A DNA stretch of 7,596 bases from JBBRLA01 sp038231615 (lineage in GTDB: Bacteria > Myxococcota_A > Polyangia > Palsa-1104 > JAEUJZ01), in the NCBI GenBank assembly GCA_038231615.1, contig JBBRLA010000424.1:1-7596 (forward strand). Direction: 5' to 3'. The position numbers and the translations under genes are program-made. Position 1 is the stretch's first letter. Each line of letters opens with the position of its first letter. The notes beneath the pieces were generated by a model. The model had not been told where the DNA came from, searched no databases, and was given only the letters and a program-made list of their open reading frames with translations. This document shows, one piece after another, positions 1 through 4,786 of this stretch.

Positions 1-106
1 CATCGTGTCGCTTTCCGGGCGGGGCGACAAGGACATGAACACGGCGGCGCAGGCCCTTTCTCTGCACCTGCCGGGGATGCCCCAAAATGGGCAGGGGAGG
101 GCGTGA
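1..106 (+). CDS. trpB: Tryptophan synthase beta chain, C-terminal end (partial)
   Basis: Only the last 34 codons are in the window; base 1 is the third base of a cut codon and the frame starts at base 2. The visible tail contains LSGRGDKDMNT, which matches the conserved C-terminal LSGRGDKD motif of TrpB, where the loop and serine contact the PLP phosphate region. TrpB is the PLP enzyme that joins indole to serine to make tryptophan, working in an alpha2-beta2 complex with TrpA. The frame ends with TGA at 104-106, and the A of that stop is the first base of the trpA ATG, so the two genes are translationally coupled in one operon. The extension after the motif (about 20 residues) is not unusual. 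The identification rests on a short but distinctive motif plus the trpA neighbour. Confidence 0.9.
   Translation, partial: IVSLSGRGDKDMNTAAQALSLHLPGMPQNGQGRA
93..100 (+). promoter_or_regulatory. Ribosome binding site for trpA
   Basis: AGGGGAGG lies inside the trpB end, five bases before the ATG at 106. It favours that ATG over the GTG at 103 and fits coupled translation of the two subunits, which are needed in equal amounts. Confidence 0.7.
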
Positions 107-936
107 TGGCCGGCCCGATCCAACAGATGCGACCCATCCGACGCATGATTGACGAGCGCTTCGCCATGCTGCGGGCCCGGGGAGAGAAGGCGCTGATCGT
201 GTACCTGACGGCCTTCGATCCCAACCGGGAGCGCAGTCTGCAACTGCTCTTCGACGCGGCCCGAGGCGGGGCCGACGTGCTGGAGATTGGCGTGCCCTGG
301 TCGGACCCCACGGCGGACGGCCCGGTGATCCAGCGGGCCATGCAGCGCGGACTGTCCGCGGGCGCCACCCTGTCCCGGGTGCTGGGGGTCATCTCCGAGC
401 TGCGGCATTCGGTGACGGTGCCGATCGTGTTATTTGGCTATTACAACCCAGTGCTGTGCTACGGCCCGGCGCGTTTCGCCAGGGACGCGGCGCTGGCCGG
501 GGTGGACGGCGTGCTGATGGTGGACCTGCCGCCGGAAGAATCGGACGAGCTGGACCTGCCTCTGCTCGATGTCGGCATCCAGCGGATACCGCGTTTGGGG
601 CCGACCACCTCGCCCCTGCGGGCGGCGAAGATCGCCTCGGGGCCCGCCAGCGGTGGGTTTGCGTATTACGTGGCACTGGCCGGGGTGACCGGCGCCGGGC
701 ACCTGAACCTGCACGAGGTGGCGGCGCGCACCGCGGCGTTGCGGCCGGCGGTGAACCTGCCGCTCTCGATCGGCTTCGGGGTCAAGGACGGCGCGATGGC
801 CGCGGCGGTGGCCCGCATCCCGGGTTGCGACGCGGTGGTGGTCGGCAGCGCCATCGTGCACGCTGCGGAGCAGGGCGACGACGTGGCCGCGCTGGTCGCG
901 GGCCTCAAGCGATCAGTGGCCGCGGCGCCGGGGTAG
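106..936 (+). CDS. trpA: Tryptophan synthase alpha chain
   Basis: A 276-residue TIM-barrel protein that cleaves indole-3-glycerol phosphate to indole and glyceraldehyde 3-phosphate and passes indole to TrpB. The family is usually about 265-270 residues. The start at 106 is chosen because its ATG overlaps the trpB stop and has a good ribosome binding site; a GTG at 103 would add one residue. Family landmarks in order: YLTAFDPN (33-40), LEIGVPWSDP (59-68) with catalytic Glu60 (Salmonella Glu49), ADGP with catalytic Asp71 (Salmonella Asp60), GYYNPVL (111-117), MVDLPPEE (138-145), the loop-6 start AGVTGA (192-197), and the phosphate-binding GFGV (223-226) and VVGSAIV (245-251). Two family positions differ: the usual SR before the mobile loop is Ala190-Leu191, and the usual TAGDP is TAFDP. 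Both catalytic acids are present, so I expect an active enzyme. The last 271 bases are antisense to the open frame of the nuoM-like gene. Confidence 0.96.
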   Translation: MAGPIQQMRPIRRMIDERFAMLRARGEKALIVYLTAFDPNRERSLQLLFDAARGGADVLEIGVPWSDPTADGPVIQRAMQRGLSAGATLSRVLGVISELRHSVTVPIVLFGYYNPVLCYGPARFARDAALAGVDGVLMVDLPPEESDELDLPLLDVGIQRIPRLGPTTSPLRAAKIASGPASGGFAYYVALAGVTGAGHLNLHEVAARTAALRPAVNLPLSIGFGVKDGAMAAAVARIPGCDAVVVGSAIVHAAEQGDDVAALVAGLKRSVAAAPG

Positions 937-2480
937 GCGGGTCCATGGGGCGGGCCGGCGATGGCCCCCGCGCCGGTGTGGCCGGTGGTATGGGAAAGGA
1001 GATCCTCCATCGCGGAGGCGGACAGAGAAAGGAGCGGCCCGGGGTAGACCCCGAGCCCCACCAAAAGGAGCAGGAGCGGCAGGGCCACCGCCGCCTGGCC
1101 AGGGCCCAGGTCATGGGATGGGACGCTCCCGATCATCCGCCGCAGCGCCCGCAGATGGCCGGCGCCAAGGAGCACCTGCAAGAGCAGAGCGAAGGCGGTG
1201 GCCAGACGGAACACCGGGAACGCCCCCAGCAGCACCAGCCCCACGCCGACAAAGCCGCAGAGCCCGGGCTGCCCGAGCGCCGCCATCATGGCCACCCCGC
1301 GGCAGGCGGGAAGGAGAAGGGGACGTTCGCCAAGCGCCAAGCGTCGCGGTGAGGATGATGAATCGCTCAGGAACACGAGCAGCGCCGCGATCAGCCCCTG
1401 AGCAATCGCCTGAAAGAGCGCCCCGCCAAATCCCGTCTGGGTGAAACTGGCCGCTCCCAGGAGGCAAATCCCCCCCTGGGCGATGGCGGCAAAGCCCAGG
1501 AAGCGGCGCGGGTCCTCCTGATTCAAGGCGCGGAGCCCGCCATAGAGCAGGGCCAGCACCCCGAAGAGCGCCAGCCCCGGCGCCGCCCAGTGGGTGGCAT
1601 CGGGCAGGATGCCGTACGCCAGACGCAAGAGGCCGTAGATCCCCAGGCGGGACACCACCCCGAAGAGCAGCAGCGCGACCCCTGGCGGCGCCGCGACCGC
1701 GATCTCCGGCAGCCACGGGTGAAAGGGCGCCACCGGGAGCAGCACCAGAAGGGCCAACGACAGCGCGATCCACACGAGTTTGCCGAAGGGCAGCCCAAGG
1801 ACCGTCAGATCTCCGAAGTGGTTCTGGTAGGTCAGGTTCACCAGATCGAAGCTGTGCGAGACCTGCGTGCCATCCAGAAGGTGCGCCGGCAGCGATCGCT
1901 GGTAGAGCGCCCCGATCGACAGCGAGAGCAGCGCGAGGCCCAGGGCGCCCGTGACGAGCAGCCGGTAGGCCGCGGGCCGGCTGCCGTGTCGCCCGATCAA
2001 CAGGCCAAGCGGCACCAGCAGCATTCCGAAGGACCCGCAAAGGAGCAGCCCGTCCAGGCAAAGCAGCACGCCCAGGAGCCCGGTCTCCATGAAAAGGAGC
2101 AGCGCGTAATAACCCCTGGGCGATCCACCAGGCGGACGCGGGCAGACCAACGCGATGGGCCAAAGAAGCGTCGCCAGCAGCAAGAACCCCATCGAGAGTC
2201 CATCCACTCCAAGATGCAGCTCCAGCGGCAGGCCCGGCCATGCGGGTGGCGCCTGGACGATGAACTGCATCCCGTAGTTCCCCCGGCCCACGCCGAAGCC
2301 CCGGTCAAAGCGCAGGCCGATCCACGCGGCCAGGACCAGCGACACCAGCGAGAAGAGCAGCGCGATCCTCTGGCACCGCCGCTCGCGCGCCCCCTTCGAG
2401 GGGCAGAGCAAAAGGACCCCCGCCCCCCCAAGAGGAGCCAGCAGGGTAAAGCCCAGAATGCCCACGTGATCCAGCCCCAT
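666..2480 (-). CDS. NuoM-like complex I membrane subunit lacking proton-path residues
   Basis: A 604-residue frame from ATG 2480 to TAA 666; typical NuoM is about 500 residues. NuoM is an antiporter-like, proton-pumping membrane subunit of NADH:quinone oxidoreductase. The family is shown by LHLGVDGLSM (89-97), LLLFMETGLLGV (127-138), PFHPWLPE (252-259), IYGLLR (281-286), ALGQPGLCGFVG (401-412) and many hydrophobic segments, about 13 or 14. By my alignment to E. coli NuoM the key residues are lost: Glu144 is Gly152, Lys234 is Leu247, Lys265 is Arg278, Glu407 is Val413, and two TM-helix histidines are Gln335 and Gln361. The recognisable family ends near residue 500; the rest is Ala/Pro/Thr/Arg-rich and largely antisense to trpA, so the true end may differ. 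The start was taken 19 bases after the upstream gene's stop, where the family's N-terminal hydrophobic segment begins; it has only a weak ribosome binding site. A TTG at 2558 is an alternative. Family call strong; function as a pump doubtful. Confidence 0.75.
   Translation of the reverse strand: MGLDHVGILGFTLLAPLGGAGVLLLCPSKGARERRCQRIALLFSLVSLVLAAWIGLRFDRGFGVGRGNYGMQFIVQAPPAWPGLPLELHLGVDGLSMGFLLLATLLWPIALVCPRPPGGSPRGYYALLLFMETGLLGVLLCLDGLLLCGSFGMLLVPLGLLIGRHGSRPAAYRLLVTGALGLALLSLSIGALYQRSLPAHLLDGTQVSHSFDLVNLTYQNHFGDLTVLGLPFGKLVWIALSLALLVLLPVAPFHPWLPEIAVAAPPGVALLLFGVVSRLGIYGLLRLAYGILPDATHWAAPGLALFGVLALLYGGLRALNQEDPRRFLGFAAIAQGGICLLGAASFTQTGFGGALFQAIAQGLIAALLVFLSDSSSSPRRLALGERPLLLPACRGVAMMAALGQPGLCGFVGVGLVLLGAFPVFRLATAFALLLQVLLGAGHLRALRRMIGSVPSHDLGPGQAAVALPLLLLLVGLGVYPGPLLSLSASAMEDLLSHTTGHTGAGAIAGPPHGPAYPGAAATDRLRPATSAATSSPCSAACTMALPTTTASQPGMRATAAAIAPSLTPKPIESGRFTAGRNAAVRAATSCRFRCPAPVTPASAT
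950..971 (+). terminator. Weak GC-rich hairpin after trpA (doubtful terminator)
   Basis: GGGCC (952-956) pairs with GGCCC (963-967) around a 6-base loop, with two more pairs possible across a two-base bulge. It begins about 14 bases after the trpA stop. There is no T-run on either strand, and it lies inside the nuoM-like frame, so it could be chance in GC-rich DNA. It is the only candidate terminator I see at this convergent junction. Confidence 0.2.
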
Positions 2481-2499
2481 GGCCGCCCGAAAGGCCCCG

Positions 2500-3246
2500 C
2501 TAGCTCGGGCGGGCGACGTTGGCGAAGTAGCGTTCCAGGTCGTCGGCGCTGCCGACAAGCTTGCCCTCGTGGAACACCTGGGGGGTGGTGGTCCCGCCGC
2601 TGACGGCGCGCAGCGTGCGCGAGGTGATGCCGTGCGAAAGCTCGATCTCCTCGAACGTGTGGCCCTTTTTCCGCAGCAGTTCCTTGGCGCGAGTGCAGTG
2701 GGGGCAGCCCACCCGGGTGAACATCGAGAAGAACTGCGGCTTCTCGGCCTTGGGGGAGGCGTAGTTCAGCAGGGTGTCGGCGTCGGAGACCTGGAAGGGG
2801 TCGCCGTCCACCTCGGGCTCGATGAACATCTTCTTGATGACGCCGTCCTCCACCAGCATCGAGTAGCGCCACGAGCGGTCGCCGAAGCCCAGGTTGTTCT
2901 TGTTGACCAGCATCCCCATGCCCCGGGTGAATTCACCGGCGCCGTCGGGAATCAGGGTGACCTGATCGGCCTCCTGGGACTTGCGCCACTCGTTCATGAC
3001 GAAGGTGTCGTTGACGGAGACGCAGATGACGTCGTCGATGCCGGCCTTGCGAAACACCGGCGCCAGCTCGTTGTAGCGCGGCAGGTGACTGGTCGAGCAC
3101 GTCGGGGTGAAGGCGCCGGGCAGGGCGAAGACCACCACCCGCTTGCCGGCAAAGAGCTGGTCCGTGGTCACGTCGACCCAGCGGTCGCCCTGCCGGGTCT
3201 TGAAGGTCACATCGGGGACTCGCTGTCCCTCGCGGTTCTGAAGCAT
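2500..3246 (-). CDS. Hybrid peroxiredoxin-glutaredoxin (Prx5-Grx type)
   Basis: A 248-residue cytoplasmic peroxidase fusing a Prx5-type domain (about 1-165) to a glutaredoxin domain (about 172-245), as in the Haemophilus influenzae hybrid Prx5 of about 241 residues. It reduces hydrogen peroxide and alkyl hydroperoxides with electrons from glutathione through its own glutaredoxin part. The peroxidatic Cys50 is in PGAFTPTCS (43-51), followed by HLPRYNELAPVF (54-65), SVNDTFVMN (77-85) and GFGDRSWRYSML (120-131). The glutaredoxin has CPHC at 181-184 (more often CPFC), the cis-proline site TTPQVF (Pro222) and GSADDLE (232-238). The start at 3246 fits the family N-terminus (MxxxREGQxVP) and has a GAGG site; an in-frame ATG at 3261 would add five residues but lacks one. 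It follows ung by 29 bases and precedes the nuoM-like gene by 19, so it is probably co-transcribed with both. Confidence 0.95.
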   Translation of the reverse strand: MLQNREGQRVPDVTFKTRQGDRWVDVTTDQLFAGKRVVVFALPGAFTPTCSTSHLPRYNELAPVFRKAGIDDVICVSVNDTFVMNEWRKSQEADQVTLIPDGAGEFTRGMGMLVNKNNLGFGDRSWRYSMLVEDGVIKKMFIEPEVDGDPFQVSDADTLLNYASPKAEKPQFFSMFTRVGCPHCTRAKELLRKKGHTFEEIELSHGITSRTLRAVSGGTTTPQVFHEGKLVGSADDLERYFANVARPS

Positions 3247-3249
3247 GAG

Positions 3250-3255
3250 CACCTC
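3250..3255 (-). promoter_or_regulatory. Ribosome binding site deciding the peroxiredoxin start
   Basis: On the minus strand GAGGTG lies just before the ATG at 3246, with five bases between GAGG and the ATG. The competing ATG at 3261 is preceded by CAAACTCCC, which has no purine-rich site. This supports the shorter protein. Confidence 0.55.
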
Positions 3256-3275
3256 GTTCATGGGAGTTTGCGCGA

Positions 3276-4022
3276 TCAAGATGCCACTGGCCAGGGGCCC
3301 GCGCCATCCGAAGCCTCCGCCCCGTGGCGGAGCGTCCATTCCATAGGCGGCTGCTTCAGCTCGCCCAGGAGTTGGTTGATCTTCGAATAGGGCCGGCTGC
3401 CAAAGAACCCCTGGTGCGCCGAGAGCGGCGAGGGGTGGGTGCCTTCGAGGACCCGGTGCCGGGTAGCATCAATGAGCTTGGCCTTCTTGCGAGCATAACC
3501 GCCCCACAGGACAAAGACCGTCGGCTGCTGGCGGGCCGAGAGGGCCCTGATGACGGAGTCGGTGAATTTTTCCCAGCCTCGTCCCTGGTGAGAATTCGCC
3601 GCGCCGGCCCGCACGGTCAGCACCGCGTTGAGTAGCAGCACGCCCCGCCGGGCCCAGGGGATCAGGGACCCGTTCTTGGGCGTCGGTAACGCCGCCGGGC
3701 CGATGTCGGCGACCAGTTCCTTGAACAGGTTCACCAGGGAGGGCGGCGGTGGCACCCCGGGGGCCACCGAGAAGGCCAGCCCATGGGCCTGCCCGGGGCC
3801 ATGGTAGGGGTCCTGCCCCAGGATCAACACCTTGACCCGCTCGGGGGGGAGCAGGTTGAACGCGGTGAACACCTCGGCCTCCGGGGGGTAGACCGTGGTG
3901 GTGGCGCGTTCCTGGGACAGAAAGGCTTCGAGTTCCTTGAAGTAGGGCTTGTCGAACTCGGGCGCCAGCAAGGCCGCCCAGGAGGCCGGCAAGGAATCAA
4001 CGAGAGGTTTGGCCGTCGTCAT
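3276..4022 (-). CDS. ung: Uracil-DNA glycosylase, family 1
   Basis: A 248-residue DNA repair enzyme that removes uracil from DNA arising by cytosine deamination or dUTP incorporation, the first step of base excision repair. E. coli Ung is 229 residues. The hallmarks of family 1 are all present: GQDPYHG (69-75) with catalytic Asp71, the uracil-recognition stretch LLLNAVLTV (129-137) with Asn132, ANSHQGRGWEKFTD (142-155), VLWGGYARKK (171-180), and HPSPLSAHQGFFG (196-208) with catalytic His196 and the DNA-intercalation loop. The start at 4022 gives the usual short N-terminal lead; an in-frame ATG at 4181 would add 53 residues of Arg/Pro-rich sequence with no family resemblance and would fill the divergent promoter region. 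The ribosome binding site is weak. The last 20 or so residues extend past the usual end. First gene of the probable ung - prx - nuoM-like unit. Confidence 0.97.
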   Translation of the reverse strand: MTTAKPLVDSLPASWAALLAPEFDKPYFKELEAFLSQERATTTVYPPEAEVFTAFNLLPPERVKVLILGQDPYHGPGQAHGLAFSVAPGVPPPPSLVNLFKELVADIGPAALPTPKNGSLIPWARRGVLLLNAVLTVRAGAANSHQGRGWEKFTDSVIRALSARQQPTVFVLWGGYARKKAKLIDATRHRVLEGTHPSPLSAHQGFFGSRPYSKINQLLGELKQPPMEWTLRHGAEASDGAGPWPVAS

Positions 4023-4147
4023 GGCGAAAGGGGGGCTCCCGAGGGGACGTTGGATCTCCGACAGGGTAGCACGTGCATCGGGACCGGATCGCGAAGAACG
4101 GCTGGCTGCCGGCGGGCCTGTATCGCGGGCGGGGGCGTCGGGGGCCC

Positions 4148-4176
4148 TTGACAGCCTCCCTCGCGTTCGATTAGTA
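4148..4176 (+). promoter_or_regulatory. Candidate sigma-70 type promoter for the FHA gene
   Basis: A perfect TTGACA at 4148-4153 is followed at 16-18 bases by AT-richer sequence (ATTAGTAG, 4170-4177) that gives only about three of six matches to TATAAT. A start near 4183 would leave a leader of about 20 bases, and the ribosome binding site falls inside it. The perfect -35 stands out against the surrounding base composition; the poor -10 keeps this tentative. Confidence 0.45.
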
Positions 4177-4190
4177 GTCATGCCTTATTC

Positions 4191-4194
4191 GGAG
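4191..4194 (+). promoter_or_regulatory. Ribosome binding site for the FHA gene
   Basis: GGAG seven bases before the ATG at 4202, which supports that start as the first codon. Confidence 0.6.
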
Positions 4195-4201
4195 TACGCA
4201 A

Positions 4202-4786
4202 ATGAAGGCCATCATCGAGATTTTGTTAGAACGCCAGCAACTCAGCGCCGCCGCGTTCGGCGACCGCTATTCCCTGCCGGTGCTGATCCACCGCCTCAAG
4301 AAGCCCGACGGCATCAGCCTCTCTGCCGAGACGCAGTTCGCGGTTCGCGCTTCCGGCACGGCCGGCCTGGTCGGCGGCGTTGCCCTGTCCATGGGCCTGG
4401 ACAATGCCAAGGCCCACATGCATCTGGCCCGCGCCATGGGCTCCCTGGGCGATCACGCCCCGCAGGCCATCGCCGATGGGTCCATCGTGGTCTTTCGCTC
4501 CATCAAGCCGCCCGGCGCAAAGGGCATGAGCATCGGCAGGGCAAACGAATGCACCTACTTCCTGCCCTTCCCCAAGATCTCCAAGGTGCACGCCTACCTC
4601 AAGGAGCAAGCCGGACGCTGGACCCTCGTCGACGCGGGTTCGCGCAACGGCACCCAGATGAACGGCACGCCGGTCCCCGCGGATGCGCCCGTCATCATCA
4701 CCGATGGGGCCTCCCTGCAGATCAGCCAGTGCCAGTTCCTGTTTTACACGCCGGCGGGATTTTACCGCATCCTCGGCGAGGGCTGA
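4202..4786 (+). CDS. FHA-domain protein with an uncharacterised N-terminal half
   Basis: A 194-residue protein with no signal peptide, so probably cytoplasmic. The C-terminal half (about 93-190) is a forkhead-associated domain, a phosphothreonine-peptide reader. The binding residues are in order: SIGR (110-113) with Gly112 and Arg113, KISKVHAYL (125-133) with Ser127 and His130, and DAGSRNGTQMNG (144-155) with Asn149 and the second NG at 154-155. All the usual phosphopeptide contacts are kept, so it should bind. The first 90 residues have no domain I can name; they include AAAFGDRYSLPVLIHRLK (17-34), and from memory they resemble the lead of small FHA proteins in Myxococcota. It has its own promoter candidate, is divergent from ung, and converges with the large STAND/FGE gene, overlapping its end by 25 bases. 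A role as reader of a neighbouring Ser/Thr kinase is inference. Confidence 0.92.
   Translation: MKAIIEILLERQQLSAAAFGDRYSLPVLIHRLKKPDGISLSAETQFAVRASGTAGLVGGVALSMGLDNAKAHMHLARAMGSLGDHAPQAIADGSIVVFRSIKPPGAKGMSIGRANECTYFLPFPKISKVHAYLKEQAGRWTLVDAGSRNGTQMNGTPVPADAPVIITDGASLQISQCQFLFYTPAGFYRILGEG

Larger units (their letters stand above)
4023..4201. other. Divergent intergenic region between ung and the FHA gene
   Basis: This 179-base region separates two genes read outward and must hold both their promoters. On the plus strand there is a good -35 element and ribosome binding site for the FHA gene. On the minus strand I find no convincing -35/-10 pair for ung. An 8-base perfect palindrome, GCACGTGC at 4069-4076, sits about 50 bases upstream of the ung start. 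It could be a regulator site, but one such palindrome is weak evidence in GC-rich DNA. Confidence 0.6.

Noticed and set aside
456..1352. A plus-strand frame of 298 codons overlapping trpA and extending past its stop
   Set aside because: It is the +1-type shadow of trpA followed by antisense of the nuoM-like gene, Arg/Gly-rich, with no start signal.
1590..2603. A plus-strand open frame of 337 codons antisense to the nuoM-like gene
   Set aside because: Its product is extremely rich in Gln, Arg and Pro, the typical antisense image of Leu/Gly/Ala-rich membrane segments.
2479..3390. A plus-strand open frame of 303 codons antisense to the peroxiredoxin-glutaredoxin gene
   Set aside because: The minus-strand product matches a known two-domain family throughout; the plus-strand product is low-complexity shadow sequence.
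4022..4181. A longer Ung with 53 more N-terminal residues from the ATG at 4181
   Set aside because: The extra part is Arg/Pro/Ser-rich, resembles nothing in the family and would occupy the promoter region of the FHA gene.
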